From assembly GCF_021556485.1 (NCBI RefSeq), contig NZ_JAKGBW010000001.1, positions 248,001-312,000 of the forward strand: a DNA stretch of 64,000 nt, in the 5' to 3' direction. The stretch is from Oceanobacillus alkalisoli (GTDB lineage Bacteria > Bacillota > Bacilli > Bacillales > Amphibacillaceae). Below are positions 8,072 through 20,354 of the stretch, piece by piece (position 1 is the stretch's first letter; each line of letters opens with the position of its first letter). The notes under the pieces were generated by a model that was not told the DNA's origin, searched no databases, and saw nothing but the letters and a program-made list of their open reading frames with translations. The position numbers and the translations under genes were made by a program.

Positions 8072-9196
8072 TTAATCACCTTTAAAAGCTTTTTTAAAAC
8101 GCTGAAAAAAATTAGTGTCTTGCTCCTCTGTTGAATCATTACCACCGATTTCATTGAACTCTCTTAAAAGCTCTTTCTGTTTCTCAGTCAATTTCGTTGG
8201 TGTTACGATACGTACTTGAATATGCTGGTCTCCTTGTCCACGACCACGAACATTTGTAACACCTTTACCACGTAATCGGAAAGTTTTACCTGTTTGAGTA
8301 CCAGCAGGGATCTTCAGTTTAATCTTACCATGAACAGTAGGCACTTCAACTTCATCGCCTAATGCCGCTTGTGTGAAGGTTAGCGGAAGTTCACAGAAAA
8401 TATGATCGCCTTCTCGTTCGAAATAGTCATGTGATTTCACACGAACGACAACATATAAATCTCCTGGAGGCCCACCATTAATACCATCTTCACCTTTACC
8501 TGCAACACGGATCTGTTGTCCTTCATCAATCCCAGCAGGTATGGTAATGTGGATTTTACGGCTCTTCTTCACACGACCGTCTCCATGACAAGTTGAACAT
8601 TTATCGCGGATGATTTTACCTGTGCCGTTACAGTAATGACAAACTCTGCGGTTAACGACTCTGCCAAACGGTGTGTTTTGTTCCTGGTTCAACTGTCCCG
8701 AACCATGACAGTGGGAACAGGTTTCAGGCGTTGTCCCTGGCTTAGCACCACTTCCATGACAAGTGTTGCACTCTTCTTCCCGCGGAATGGTTATGTCGAG
8801 TTCCTTACCAAAGATAGCTTCTTCAAATTCCAGTGTTACGGTATACTGCAGATCAGCACCTTGCCTTGGGGCATTCGGGTCACGGCTTCTTCCGCCACCA
8901 CCGAAGAACATATCAAAAATATCACCGAAACCACCAAAGTCTTGAGCATTACCAAATCCGCCAAAACCTTGACCAGTTGCACCAGCATGACCGAACTGAT
9001 CATATTGTGCCCGTTTCGTGTCATCATTCAATACCTCGTAGGCTTCCTTTGCTTCTTTAAATTTCTCTTCCGCATCCGATTCTTTGTTCACATCCGGATG
9101 ATACTTTCTTGCCAACTTACGATACGCTTTCTTTATCTCATCTTTTGATGCTCCTTTATCAATACCTAGAACATCATAATAATCTCGCTTACTCAA
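8072..9196 (-). CDS. dnaJ: Chaperone DnaJ (Hsp40)
   Basis: 374 aa with a complete class I architecture: J domain 1-68 with HPD at 33-35, Gly/Phe-rich linker about 70-105, four CxxCxGxG zinc motifs at about 143, 160, 186 and 200, and a C-terminal substrate-binding region. It stimulates DnaK ATP hydrolysis and delivers unfolded clients. The start codon is TTG at 9196, after AGGAGAGTG. Unlike the classic hrcA-grpE-dnaK-dnaJ run, a 720-bp gap holding a terminator and repeats separates it from dnaK, and it has its own sigma-A-like promoter. Confidence 0.97.
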   Translation of the reverse strand: MSKRDYYDVLGIDKGASKDEIKKAYRKLARKYHPDVNKESDAEEKFKEAKEAYEVLNDDTKRAQYDQFGHAGATGQGFGGFGNAQDFGGFGDIFDMFFGGGGRSRDPNAPRQGADLQYTVTLEFEEAIFGKELDITIPREEECNTCHGSGAKPGTTPETCSHCHGSGQLNQEQNTPFGRVVNRRVCHYCNGTGKIIRDKCSTCHGDGRVKKSRKIHITIPAGIDEGQQIRVAGKGEDGINGGPPGDLYVVVRVKSHDYFEREGDHIFCELPLTFTQAALGDEVEVPTVHGKIKLKIPAGTQTGKTFRLRGKGVTNVRGRGQGDQHIQVRIVTPTKLTEKQKELLREFNEIGGNDSTEEQDTNFFQRFKKAFKGD

Positions 9197-9235
9197 AGTT
9201 TAATCACTCTCCTGCCGAACTTTTACATACGTTTC

Positions 9236-9265
9236 ATCATATCACTTTCCCTAAACGAATGGCAA
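9236..9265 (-). promoter_or_regulatory. Sigma-A promoter of dnaJ
   Basis: On the minus strand, TTGCCA, an 18-bp spacer, then TATGAT, about 40 bp before the dnaJ TTG start and downstream of the terminator at 9450-9491. No CIRCE repeat lies beside it, so dnaJ-prmA-rsmE may be transcribed independently of HrcA. Confidence 0.7.
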
Positions 9266-9296
9266 CTTCAGGGCTTAAAATTAAGTTCGCTGTATT

Positions 9297-9446
9297 TGTC
9301 ACGCATTAACGGTCTGTAAGCCCCATCTCTAAACAAAAAAAATTCAAAACATGAAGGTGGGGGAAAAACAGTCCCTAAATCCCCAATTCTGTTCAACTAT
9401 CTTTCAAGTGAGGAAGAGAGCCCCCTGAATGAAGTTTCACTTTATC
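9297..9446 (+). repeat. R2 repeat, diverged copy
   Basis: The 3' end GAATGAAGTTTCACTTTAT and interior pieces (TGTTCAACTA, GGTCTGTAAG, AAGGTGGGG) line up in order with intact R2 copies, but most of the hairpin sequence has decayed. Same orientation as the copy at 31469. Confidence 0.55.
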
Positions 9447-9449
9447 CTG

Positions 9450-9493
9450 AAAAAAGTCAAAGTCAAGAGAATCCTGACTTTGACTTTTTTTAC
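9450..9493 (-). terminator. Strong bidirectional terminator between dnaK and dnaJ
   Basis: AAAGTCAAAGTCA pairs perfectly (13 bp) with TGACTTTGACTTT, with an A-run before and a T-run after on either strand. It should stop most transcripts of the hrcA-grpE-dnaK operon before dnaJ. Confidence 0.88.
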
Positions 9494-9499
9494 AAAGGA

Positions 9500-9702
9500 A
9501 ACTATAAAATAAAAATAATGTGGATAACTTAGATTTCCAGCTATAGCTTCGTCCGCTCTGCGCCCAGCAACTAGCAGATCTTTTGGTGGGGCGAGCAGTG
9601 CGCAGTCCCAAACTTCACACTCCTGCAATCGATAAAGAAGACTTACCGAGCGGTCTTTGTAAGGCTTAGTCGCCCTTATACCCAAGTAGTGAAAGTTAAC
9701 AT
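9500..9702. other. Intergenic stretch without gene, locally palindromic
   Basis: Between the terminator and the R4 copy, with no credible coding frame. There are short fold-back pieces (for example GTGGGGCGAGCAGTGCGCAG, and CCGAGCGGTC) typical of dispersed repeats, but no second copy was seen in this window. Confidence 0.4.
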
Positions 9703-9907
9703 CAACTCACTATCGTCGCCTGAGTTTCCTTTATCTCCCTTCCGGTAAAAAGGAGGTTCGATTAAGTTCGCTTACGTATGGGGCAACATCGAACTACCTC
9801 CCATCCTGGGAGGCACAGTTTGTACGTTGCTGCGACTACTGGATGTGCTAGTACAGGCGTTGCGAAGACGATCGCGTACTTAGCCTGTAATGGCGCTTCC
9901 GCCTTTG
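9703..9907. repeat. R4 repeat, copy a (dnaK-dnaJ gap)
   Basis: About 205 bp from CAACTCACTATCGTCGCCTG to GCGCTTCCGCCTTTG, more than 90 percent identical by eye to 42752-42957. It contains AGGAGGTTCGAT pairing with ATCGAACTACCTCC, and TACAGGC pairing with GCCTGTA. It begins 12 bp beyond the dnaK stop codon. No reading frame is shared between copies. Confidence 0.85.
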
Positions 9908-9918
9908 ATTGTTAAAGC

Positions 9919-12341
<2,423 letters not shown>

Positions 12342-12442
12342 AAGCGACACCTCCACTCACTATATTTCCTGTAAAAAACCAGCAAAAATGGTGGAAGGGA
12401 AATTTAGACACAGGTGTCTTCCCTTGCCACACATCGATACTG

Positions 12443-13474
12443 CTACTCTTTGTCCTTATACCACATATATAAGGTATTTGTCATTTCATTCGACAATCCT
12501 TTTAATAAGGAAATAACTTTACGATACTCCATTCGTTTTGGACCGAGCAGTGCAATTGTACCAACCTGCTCTTCTTCATGACGGAGGGATGATGTGATTA
12601 AACTGAAGTCTTTAATTGCTTCCACTTCATTTTCATTCCCAATCGTCACTTCGATTCCAGGAGTTGAATCTTTAAGTAGCTTAATGAGCTCCTCTTCCCT
12701 ATCCATCAATGTATAAAAGGAGCGTACTTTGTCGATATCATTAAATTCAGGCTGCATCAGCATATTCGATGTGCCACTCACATACACCTTCACTGGATAA
12801 TCCGTTAAAAAGATTGCTTTTAAGTAGCTCAAAGACTTTTCGTAATCATCCAGATAGCGTTTCATAATATCCGCCATTTCAGTATAAAATATATTCTGGA
12901 GCTTCACAATCGGAATCCCAACCAGTTTCTGATTAATAATATTGACGAGCTTTTCCAAGTCAGAAGCATTAATTGCTTCTGGCAGTGAAATCATTCGATG
13001 TTCGACATGCCCTGTATTTGTAATCAATATCGCAACAGCAGTCTCGGTAGATAATGGCACAATCTGCAATTGCTTTAATTGGGTTTCAAAAATTTCAGGA
13101 CCGAGAATGATTGCTGTATAACTCGTCAGCTCTGATAAAATCTCAGCCGACATCTGAACAATTTGCTCAAATTCATAGATGCCTTCTTGCACGAGCTTGC
13201 TGACGATTCCATGATGCATATTATGAGATACTGGTTTAATTAAATGGTCGACATAGTAACGATACCCTTTTTCAGATGGAATTCGTCCAGAAGATGAATG
13301 CATCTTTTCAAGAAATCCAAGTTCTTCTAAATCCGCCATTTCATTACGGATTGTTGCAGCACTAAAAGGAATGGTTCCTTTTTTAGCTAGCACCCGTGAA
13401 CCAACAGGATGGGCAGTGTCTATAAAGTCATCAATTATAACCTGCAATAATAATAGTTGCCTTTCAGTCAGCAT
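12443..13474 (-). CDS. hrcA: Heat-inducible transcription repressor HrcA
   Basis: 343 aa from the ATG at 13474, with AGAGGTGA 5 bp upstream; a GTG seven codons earlier is in poor context. The N-terminal winged helix (MLTERQLLLLQVIIDDFI, then PVGSRVLAKK and AATIRNEMADLEELGFLEK) binds CIRCE. The remainder is the GAF-like dimerisation domain. HrcA represses the grpE-dnaK operon and depends on GroE for activity in Bacillus. Its own CIRCE site is 15 bp upstream of the start codon. Confidence 0.97.
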   Translation of the reverse strand: MLTERQLLLLQVIIDDFIDTAHPVGSRVLAKKGTIPFSAATIRNEMADLEELGFLEKMHSSSGRIPSEKGYRYYVDHLIKPVSHNMHHGIVSKLVQEGIYEFEQIVQMSAEILSELTSYTAIILGPEIFETQLKQLQIVPLSTETAVAILITNTGHVEHRMISLPEAINASDLEKLVNIINQKLVGIPIVKLQNIFYTEMADIMKRYLDDYEKSLSYLKAIFLTDYPVKVYVSGTSNMLMQPEFNDIDKVRSFYTLMDREEELIKLLKDSTPGIEVTIGNENEVEAIKDFSLITSSLRHEEEQVGTIALLGPKRMEYRKVISLLKGLSNEMTNTLYMWYKDKE

Positions 13475-13488
13475 GATGTTCACCTCTG

Positions 13489-13515
13489 TTAGCACTCTAA
13501 CTCCCCGAGTGCTAA
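13489..13515 (-). promoter_or_regulatory. CIRCE operator (HrcA binding site)
   Basis: TTAGCACTC, nine bases, GAGTGCTAA: a perfect match to the canonical CIRCE inverted repeat, lying between promoter and hrcA start codon. Confidence 0.98.
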
Positions 13516-13554
13516 TTCTATTTATAAACTAACAAATCGACAGGTTTTTGTCAA
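13515..13554 (-). promoter_or_regulatory. Promoter of hrcA-grpE-dnaK operon
   Basis: A consensus -35 (TTGACA, 13549-13554 on the minus strand) is followed by an AT-rich stretch with TATAAA (13521-13526) and TAGAAT. Spacing to either is longer than 17 bp, so the exact -10 is uncertain. The start site would fall in or next to CIRCE. Confidence 0.55.
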
Positions 13555-13576
13555 TAAACTTAGCTCTGTGCATTTT

Positions 13577-14752
13577 TCAAAGCATCTTTGTCTTTATTTC
13601 CTCTAATTGAAGGTCATCAAGAATAAATTCTTCAAAAACAAGATTTGCAAGTAGCAAACCCTCATCCGTCAATTTCCAAACACCTTGATTCACGGTGAGT
13701 AGACCCTGTTTCATCAATTTATCTAGTTGTTCACTGTATAAGTAGCTTAAGGGAAATTCAAATTTACGCTGGAAAACTCGTTCATCATATCCGCCGATTT
13801 TTCGCAGTCCGAGCATTAATTCTTCTTCAATTTCTTCTCTTATTCCGATCTCATCAATTTCAAGAATCGGTCGATCGCCGCTTCCTGCTTTTTCTACATA
13901 GATAGGTAAGGGACGAAGGTTAGCAATTCGTTTACCTGGAAAGTATCCAGATGCACCTGCACCAAATCCATAATAATACTCATTATTCCAGTATGTTAAA
14001 TTATGCCTGCTTTCAAACCCCGGCATTGCAAAATTACTGATCTCGTATTGCTCGATTCCATTTGCCGCCATTGATTCTTTTAAAATTTGATACATCGTTA
14101 CCTCATCTTCTTCAGGAGGGCGATGCAACTGCCCTTTTTTATGACGTCTGTAAAACACGGTTTGCGGCTCGATTTGCAGCGCGTAAGTAGAATAATGCGG
14201 CAGCTGGAAAGCTAGAGCTTCCTTCAATGATCGTTGAAACTGTTCGACCGTTTGATTCGGAAGTGCATAAATCAAATCAAGACTTATATTCGAAAAGTCT
14301 TTTTTTGACAGCAGATTTACGGTTTCGTAAACGTCTTGTACTCGGTGGGTCCTGCCTAGTTGCATAAGCATATTATCGTCCATCACCTGCACGCCAAATG
14401 AAATCCGGTTTATTCCATACGCTTTTAATATATCTGCCTTCTCTTCGTCAATATCCCCAGGATTTAATTCAATGGTAAATTCCTCGAGTCCCGCTATATC
14501 AAACTTCCAGTGCAGCATTTCGAACATCTGGGTTAATTGTTCTTTATTTAATGCGGTCGGTGTTCCTCCACCGATGTAGATGGTACCGAGCGCATTATTA
14601 TTTCTAGGTAGGTAACTGTCGATTTCTTTTTCAAGCGCATATAAATACTCTGTTGCCCGTTTTTCCGTGTAATAATATTTAACGAAATTGCAGTAATGAC
14701 ACATTTGCTTACAGAACGGAATATGGATATATGCTGATTGTATGCTAGTCAT
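13577..14752 (-). CDS. hemW: Heme chaperone HemW (radical SAM, HemN-like)
   Basis: 391 aa using the ATG at 14752 with AGAGGTA 6-7 bp upstream; a longer reading adds 25 unsupported residues. The radical SAM motif CKQMCHYCNF (CxxxCxxC) lies at about residues 15-24. The glycine-rich YIGGGTPTALN and the HemN C-terminal domain follow (LMLGLRKIGGYDERVFQRKF). HemW was long annotated as oxygen-independent coproporphyrinogen oxidase, but family members of this type bind and deliver heme. Located between lepA and hrcA as in B. subtilis. Confidence 0.93.
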   Translation of the reverse strand: MTSIQSAYIHIPFCKQMCHYCNFVKYYYTEKRATEYLYALEKEIDSYLPRNNNALGTIYIGGGTPTALNKEQLTQMFEMLHWKFDIAGLEEFTIELNPGDIDEEKADILKAYGINRISFGVQVMDDNMLMQLGRTHRVQDVYETVNLLSKKDFSNISLDLIYALPNQTVEQFQRSLKEALAFQLPHYSTYALQIEPQTVFYRRHKKGQLHRPPEEDEVTMYQILKESMAANGIEQYEISNFAMPGFESRHNLTYWNNEYYYGFGAGASGYFPGKRIANLRPLPIYVEKAGSGDRPILEIDEIGIREEIEEELMLGLRKIGGYDERVFQRKFEFPLSYLYSEQLDKLMKQGLLTVNQGVWKLTDEGLLLANLVFEEFILDDLQLEEIKTKML

Positions 14753-14836
14753 GATGTACCTCTTTTCTTTTGAAGAATCCGGATGAAAAGGAAAAGCCTG
14801 AGAGCATTTTGCTTTCAAGCTTTTCATAGAGTCAAT

Positions 14837-16645
14837 CTATTCATCATTCATTTCTAATACCGCCATGAATGCTTCTTGAGGCACTTCCACGGATCCAACC
14901 ATTTTCATCCGTTTCTTACCTTCTTTCTGCTTCTCTAACAGTTTTCGCTTCCGACTGACGTCTCCACCGTAAAGTTTAGCTGTAACATCTTTCCTGACGG
15001 CTTTGATCGTCGAACGGGCAACTATTTTATTTCCGATTGCAGCTTGAACAGGTACCTCAAATTGCTGACGAGGAATTAATTTCTTCAGCTTTTCAACAAT
15101 TTGTTTCCCGCGTTCATAAGCAAAATCCTTATGAACAATGAAGGATAACGCGTCAATCGTTTCGTGGTTGAGCAGAATATCCATTTTAACAAGCTCGGAT
15201 TCCTTGTAACCGATAAATTCATAATCAAAAGAAGCATACCCTTTTGTGCTTGATTTCAGCTGATCAAAGAAATCATAAACGATTTCGGATAAGGGTATAT
15301 GATAAATTACATTCACTCGAATATCATCTAAATAATTCATATTGATGAATTGTCCGCGTTTTCTTTGGGCGATTTCCATTACTGCACCAACGAAATCATT
15401 CGGTACCATGATGGTTGCTTCTACGAAAGGTTCGCGAATTGTCTCAATAACTTGCGGGTCTGGCATATCTGCTGGATTATCGACGACAAGCTTATCTCCA
15501 TTCGTCTTCATGACTTCAAAAATAACACTAGGTGCTGTTGTAATTAAATCGATGCCGAATTCTCTTTCGATCCGCTCTTGGATAATTTCCATATGAAGCA
15601 AACCTAAAAATCCGCAACGGAAACCAAATCCTAAAGCTTGAGAAGTCTCCGCTTCATATTGCAAGGAAGAATCATTCAACTCCAAACGTTCCAATGCTTC
15701 CCGCAGGTCATTATAATTATTGGAATCTACTGGATAGAGTCCACAGAACACCATCGGATTCAGGCGGCGGTAGCCTGGTAATGCTTCCTCTGCCGGACGG
15801 TTGACTAAGGTAACCGTGTCACCGACTTGCGTATCTCCAACATTTTTCATCGAAGCGGTAAAATAACCGACATCTCCTACTACTAATTCATTTGTAGAGG
15901 TGATCTTCGGTTTAAATACACCGACGTCATTCACTTCGAATTCCTTATCTGTCGAGAACATTTTAATTTTATCTCCAACTTTCATGGAGCCCTCTTTAAT
16001 ACAAACGTAGGCAACAACGCCACGGTAAGGGTCATAAAGCGAGTCAAAAATCAATGCTTTTAACGGATCTTTAGGATTTCCAGCCGGTGGCGGAATAACT
16101 TCTGTCACCCGCTCTAAAATGTCTTCAATTCCAATATTCGATTTAGCCGATGCAAGAATGACTTCATCCGGATCAACGCCGAGCACATCTTCCAATTCCT
16201 GTTTCACACGTTCCGGGTCCGCATTCGGCAAGTCAATCTTGTTGATGACCGGAATGATCTCCAAATCATTTTCCATAGCAAGATAGACGTTTGCCAATGT
16301 TTGTGCTTCGATTCCTTGTGCAGCATCCACGACAAGAATTGCTCCTTCACACGCTGCAAGACTTCGGGATACTTCATATGTGAAATCGACGTGTCCTGGT
16401 GTATCGATTAAATGAAAGGTGAAATCCTCACCTTTTTTACTTGTGTATTCAAGCTGAACGGCATTTAATTTGATCGTTATTCCGCGTTCACGCTCCAAGT
16501 CCATCCCATCAAGGATTTGTTCTTTCATTTCCCGTTCAGAAATTGCTTTTGTATTTTCTAAAATACGGTCAGCCAAAGTCGACTTCCCGTGGTCGATATG
16601 GGCGATGATCGAAAAATTACGTACGTTTCTTTGTTCTTTCACCAT
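14837..16645 (-). CDS. lepA: Elongation factor 4 (LepA), ribosome-associated GTPase
   Basis: 602 aa, full length. G1 is [14 protein letters not shown]2 RERGITIK, G3 DTPGHVDF, G4 [12 protein letters not shown]-like domains II, III and V follow, then the LepA-specific C-terminal domain with [20 protein letters not shown]. It acts on the ribosome during translation initiation or elongation under stress. The 228 bp on its 5' side, before yqxA, contain nothing I can assign. Confidence 0.98.
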   Translation of the reverse strand: MVKEQRNVRNFSIIAHIDHGKSTLADRILENTKAISEREMKEQILDGMDLERERGITIKLNAVQLEYTSKKGEDFTFHLIDTPGHVDFTYEVSRSLAACEGAILVVDAAQGIEAQTLANVYLAMENDLEIIPVINKIDLPNADPERVKQELEDVLGVDPDEVILASAKSNIGIEDILERVTEVIPPPAGNPKDPLKALIFDSLYDPYRGVVAYVCIKEGSMKVGDKIKMFSTDKEFEVNDVGVFKPKITSTNELVVGDVGYFTASMKNVGDTQVGDTVTLVNRPAEEALPGYRRLNPMVFCGLYPVDSNNYNDLREALERLELNDSSLQYEAETSQALGFGFRCGFLGLLHMEIIQERIEREFGIDLITTAPSVIFEVMKTNGDKLVVDNPADMPDPQVIETIREPFVEATIMVPNDFVGAVMEIAQRKRGQFINMNYLDDIRVNVIYHIPLSEIVYDFFDQLKSSTKGYASFDYEFIGYKESELVKMDILLNHETIDALSFIVHKDFAYERGKQIVEKLKKLIPRQQFEVPVQAAIGNKIVARSTIKAVRKDVTAKLYGGDVSRKRKLLEKQKEGKKRMKMVGSVEVPQEAFMAVLEMNDE

Positions 16646-16873
16646 TCCTGTTGTTCACTCCTACAACCCGATTTAGCTTGATTGTTTCTTTATCGGATAT
16701 ATAAATTTGGTGATAAATGCTAGCCTTGATTATAGCAATTGATACGGGGATATTCAAGAACAAACGTATGCCATACCTTTTAAACACTTCAAAACTTAAG
16801 AGCATGATTATCTTTACTGGAGGTCTTGAGTCCCGATAGCTTGAGAAGGAAGTGTTGCAAAGTAAAACGACAG

Positions 16874-17194
16874 CTAGTAAAACAATCTTGATACTTGATA
16901 GAGAACTTCAACGACTATTTCATAGAAGAAGCTGACGATTGTTTCCAGGGCCGAGGCAGCTTTATAGGCTGGTGTGGAGTCGGTTGGGGTAAGTGTTGTT
17001 TCTTCAATGGGGTCATATTCGTTTCCAACACCCACAGTCTGCCGTTCCTCCGTTTCAATAATTGGTTCCTCTTCTGCGACTTTCGCACTCTCCCTCGGCT
17101 GATCCTCGTAGGTATTTCTTTCTTGATTGACTCCATATAGCGTACCGCCCAAAAAGAAAACTGCAAATAACAACAGAATTATAATGACACGCAT
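16874..17194 (-). CDS. yqxA: YqxA-like membrane protein (DUF3679)
   Basis: 106 aa. Residues 1-22 form a hydrophobic anchor (VIIILLLFAVFFLGGTLYGV), followed by a charged region and a C-terminal amphipathic or hydrophobic helix (SFFYEIVVEVLYQVSRLF). Small size, anchor and position between lepA and spoIIP match YqxA of B. subtilis, whose function is unknown. Assignment is mainly by synteny. It lies 14 bp after spoIIP, so it is probably co-expressed during sporulation. Confidence 0.75.
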   Translation of the reverse strand: MRVIIILLLFAVFFLGGTLYGVNQERNTYEDQPRESAKVAEEEPIIETEERQTVGVGNEYDPIEETTLTPTDSTPAYKAASALETIVSFFYEIVVEVLYQVSRLFY

Positions 17195-17208
17195 TTCCTT
17201 CTCCCCCT

Positions 17209-18366
17209 TTATTTTCCTTGTACCGCTTCTGCATCCCAGTAATGATCGCTAAAGACGTCGGCTAGTGCTTGAACCGTCCGATATGTTTCTTCCAGCGTAT
17301 TATCGACTCCGCCCACTTCAAGAAGCAGTAGATTTTCAGACAAATCCTGGTTATACACCCCATTATTAGCTGCTCCACCTTGAGGAATAACACCCCGGCT
17401 TAATCCCGGATATTTTTCTTCTAACTTTTTATGGAGACTCTCCGCCAGTTCGAAATTCTTTTGAAAAGAAGGATTATCCTCCCCTATAACGAACATAATG
17501 CGAGCATATGGCTCTCCATTTATTTCTTTTGTCGTAACATCACGCGGCATACTGTCCCGGTGGATATCAAAAGCATATTTTAAATCTCCGTACTGGGAAA
17601 ACGCCTCTGATACAACATCACGTGAAGCTCGGTATGATTGCCAATATTCCCATCCTTTTTCCACTAGCACTTCACCAATAATGTCTGTATCGTCCACCAC
17701 TGATCCAATACCATTTTTAGCTAATTCTTCTTTCAGTCGTTCAGAAACTTTTGTAATATTTATTTCTCCGTGATGAGCAAGATCCGGGTCCGTTATATCT
17801 GGTAAGTGTGGCAAAAAAGCCTCGCGGTTATGCGTATTATAAATAAAAACAGATTCCTGCAAGTCTTCTGTTTCTTTTAGGGCCGGTTCCTTGGCCTCAG
17901 TATCTGTTTTATCGTTTTCTTCATAGACCGCTTGTCTATCTTCTAATACATCTTCCAGCGGGAAAGTCGATTCAACCGGCAAGTTCGAATAATCCGTTCC
18001 TTCTCCTGCAATAAGAATTTCCCTGTCATATCGTGAAAATCCTGGTAATTCATTACCGAGTAAACTCCTGAAATCGTATGGTTTAATACTTGTCACTAAT
18101 TGAAATAAGCTCTTGGAAAGTGTATGGAGTTGGTTATGTTCATCGTAATGCAACATGAGGGTTCTATTTTCCATGCCTAATAAATTAAGAAAAACAGAAC
18201 TGTCGATATCACTTGTCCACTTTGAAATCATATTGGACGATAATCGACTAGATGAAGGTACTGAAGTCATGTAGCCTACCATAACAAAAATAAGAAAAAA
18301 ACTAGCTGCTAAGGCTATAAGCTTTCTTAATCGTCCAATTGAGCGATTGTTTTTAGAATGAAACAT
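17209..18366 (-). CDS. spoIIP: Stage II sporulation protein P
   Basis: 385 aa with ATG at 18366 after AGGAGGGG. A transmembrane segment lies at about residues 14-30 (LIALAASFFLIFVMVGYMTS). The amidase/endopeptidase domain follows from about residue 165 with FIYNTHNREAFLPHL, YAFDIHRDSMPRDVTT and LLLEVGGVDNTLEET, the conserved metal-site histidine and glutamate regions. With SpoIID and SpoIIM it degrades septal peptidoglycan to drive engulfment. It is downstream of gpr; about 680 bp containing an R1 element separate the two. Confidence 0.95.
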   Translation of the reverse strand: MFHSKNNRSIGRLRKLIALAASFFLIFVMVGYMTSVPSSSRLSSNMISKWTSDIDSSVFLNLLGMENRTLMLHYDEHNQLHTLSKSLFQLVTSIKPYDFRSLLGNELPGFSRYDREILIAGEGTDYSNLPVESTFPLEDVLEDRQAVYEENDKTDTEAKEPALKETEDLQESVFIYNTHNREAFLPHLPDITDPDLAHHGEINITKVSERLKEELAKNGIGSVVDDTDIIGEVLVEKGWEYWQSYRASRDVVSEAFSQYGDLKYAFDIHRDSMPRDVTTKEINGEPYARIMFVIGEDNPSFQKNFELAESLHKKLEEKYPGLSRGVIPQGGAANNGVYNQDLSENLLLLEVGGVDNTLEETYRTVQALADVFSDHYWDAEAVQGK

Positions 18367-18497
18367 GGTTCTACCCCTCCTGTTTTCCTGTACAATTAAC
18401 TCTATGACAGAAATCTAGTTGGTAGAACCATGTTTTCTAGTAAGTATAGTAATTATCTCAGTCTCCACACCCTGAAATAACCATGAAGCTGCTATTC

Positions 18498-18943
18498 GCT
18501 TTCATACAGCGTAAGTGTTTTTGCACGTTCTCATGGTTCGCTCTCTAATCGCCGTTCAGTTGCCCGGTGGACGGATGCTTTCCGCGGGCACTGCTGGAGC
18601 CTCCTCGGGCTGCCGCCCTGTGGGGTCTCCAGGCTCGTGCTGTTCCCGCAGGAGTCACCGTCCACCGGGCAACTGAACTGGTAAGATGGTTATTTTAAAT
18701 AGAAATTATTCCGCCACGATAAGGAGTATACTTTTTCCAGAACATTAAACAGTGATTCAAATTTGGCCTTTCCTGGTAGCAGTCCAGACACCTCGAGACT
18801 CCTGCGGGAGGATAGGCCTGGCGATACCCCTTAGTGCTCAGCGCGAGGAGGCTTGCCAGCCGCACAGCAGGTGCGAGAGGTGTCTGGACTGCGGACCTCC
18901 AGTAGAAAGTTTCGAGTTAGGCACACTTACGCTGTATGAAAGC
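18498..18943 (+). repeat. R1 element, copy A
   Basis: 446 bp bounded by perfect 20-bp inverted ends (GCTTTCATACAGCGTAAGTG at left, its complement at right). Inside are two long palindromes. The left one has 21-bp arms around GTTCAGTTGCCCGGTGGACG (about 18554-18678). The right one has arms CAGTCCAGACACCTCGAG and GAGGTGTCTGGACTG (about 18781-18896). It fills the spoIIP-gpr gap. No transposase or conserved frame is present; GC is much higher than the surroundings. Confidence 0.88.
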
Positions 18944-19046
18944 AGCAAGTAGTTTGTATTGTCTAGTTATCTACTTCGCTGACTACGAGAGCTTGGTAAG
19001 GGTGAATGGAGTTGTTTCGATTTTTAAAGATGCGGAAGTTGAGTCA

Positions 19047-20138
19047 TTATCTTGTAAAACTCGCAGAATCATTCTCATCAATATTATCGTGTAGCGCATG
19101 GTTGATTCCTTCTGCTAATAAATGCGCCATATCGAGCATAAAGCCATCTACTTCTTTCGGCGTTACCATCAAGTTATGACCAATTGGAGTCAGAACTTCG
19201 GAGATGAGTTGTCTCTTCTCTTCTTCCGTTAGACCACCTACAATTCCTAACACGGTTTTTCGCTGGTCAGAATCAGGAAGATCATCTTCCGTAAACTCTT
19301 TTGCACCGAAAGCAAGCCCACCTGGTGTCAGCGCCTTACTCGGTAAATCTTTTTCCTTCCATTCCCTCCCAAAATGCTTCAACAAAAAATCGATTGTATC
19401 ACTCGTAATTGTAACTGCATCGACAACGGTTGGTACTCCAATTGCTATAACCGGGATTCCTAGTGTTTTTTGGCTCAATTCCTTTCGTTTATTTCCAACA
19501 CCCGAGCCAGGATGGATTCCCGAGTCAGACAATTGAATCGTTTCATTTACTCTTTCAATCGAACGGGAAGCAAGTGCATCGATTGCAATGACGAAGTCCG
19601 GTTCAAACTTCTCAACAATCCCTTGCACAATATCACTTGTTTCAATTCCCGTTATTCCCATAACACCTGGAGTGACAGAGGCAACTGGGCGGTACCCCTT
19701 TGTCACCGTTTCATAATCAAGCCTAAAAAGATGACTCGTAACTAAAACCTTCTCCGCTGTCATTGGTCCAAGCGCATCTGGAGTAACATTCCAGTTCCCG
19801 AGGCCAACGATTAAACCTTCTGCATCTTGCGGTACATTGTTCTTCTTAAGCAAATTACGAAGCTCTGTAGCAAGAATATCTGCTGCGGCCTTCTGTCGTC
19901 TCGTATCCTGTAATTTTACGCCGTCTGCATAAATTGTGATGTAAGCTCCTTCTTTTTTGCCGATTTGTTTTGCACCAGCCGCATCTATATCCACGTAAGA
20001 TATCTTAATGCCTTCTTGGGTTCTATCTTTAACAATAACTCCTTGAATTTCGCTTGCTGGTTTTTCTTGTTCAACATACATATCCCTCGCTTCTACAGCT
20101 AAGTCTGTTCGAACTTGAAAATTTTTCTTTTCTTCCAT
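19047..20138 (-). CDS. gpr: Germination protease GPR
   Basis: 363 aa, family length. The short propeptide ends before [11 protein letters not shown], the known processing region. Candidate catalytic aspartates are in [15 protein letters not shown] and [12 protein letters not shown], as in the aspartic A25 family. GPR degrades small acid-soluble spore proteins during germination. The ATG at 20138 follows GGAGGAATCC. A textbook sigma-G promoter lies upstream. It is divergent from rpsT. Confidence 0.97.
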   Translation of the reverse strand: MEEKKNFQVRTDLAVEARDMYVEQEKPASEIQGVIVKDRTQEGIKISYVDIDAAGAKQIGKKEGAYITIYADGVKLQDTRRQKAAADILATELRNLLKKNNVPQDAEGLIVGLGNWNVTPDALGPMTAEKVLVTSHLFRLDYETVTKGYRPVASVTPGVMGITGIETSDIVQGIVEKFEPDFVIAIDALASRSIERVNETIQLSDSGIHPGSGVGNKRKELSQKTLGIPVIAIGVPTVVDAVTITSDTIDFLLKHFGREWKEKDLPSKALTPGGLAFGAKEFTEDDLPDSDQRKTVLGIVGGLTEEEKRQLISEVLTPIGHNLMVTPKEVDGFMLDMAHLLAEGINHALHDNIDENDSASFTR

Positions 20139-20180
20139 AAGGATTCCTCCAGTGATTGCAATTATTTTTCCTGTTGTGCT

Positions 20181-20210
20181 TAGAATGAACGAAAGAGCTA
20201 TAATTCATGC
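20181..20210 (-). promoter_or_regulatory. Sigma-G (or sigma-F) promoter of gpr
   Basis: On the minus strand, GCATG, 18 bp, then CATTCTA, agreeing with the forespore consensus GHATR-N17/18-CATNHTA. It ends about 43 bp before the gpr ATG. Confidence 0.8.
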
Positions 20211-20234
20211 ACGAAAGATAATATAACAATTCTA

Positions 20235-20263
20235 TTGAAAACTTAAGCCTAGTTTGGTAAAAT
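20235..20263 (+). promoter_or_regulatory. Sigma-A promoter of rpsT
   Basis: TTGAAA, exactly 17 bp, TAAAAT, about 92 bp upstream of the rpsT ATG, on the opposite strand to gpr. Confidence 0.82.
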
Positions 20264-20354
20264 TACTATGTTAATGAAAAAGCGATACGATAAGATGGTT
20301 AAATAATAAGAATGCTTTTATTAACCGCCCAATTATTTTCTAGGAGGTGACATC

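Noticed and set aside
8636-9148. Plus-strand 170-aa open frame
   Set aside because: Fully antisense to dnaJ, no ribosome site, and composition is that of a reverse-frame shadow.
9393-9685. Two overlapping minus-strand open frames of 72 and 82 aa
   Set aside because: They cross a strong terminator and repeat sequence, without ribosome sites or family resemblance.
13515-13554. A clean 17-bp-spaced sigma-A promoter for hrcA
   Set aside because: The TTGACA is clear but the nearest good -10 candidates are 22 or more bases away, so only a low-confidence promoter is reported.
16617-16805. Minus-strand 62-aa open frame between yqxA and lepA
   Set aside because: It overlaps the lepA start in another frame, and no supporting ribosome site or similarity was seen.
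18752-18952. Plus-strand open frame in R1 copy A (a related frame occurs at 47288-47500)
   Set aside because: The peptides share repeat-derived pieces but differ in frame and end between copies, so they are by-products of the R1 palindrome and not a gene.
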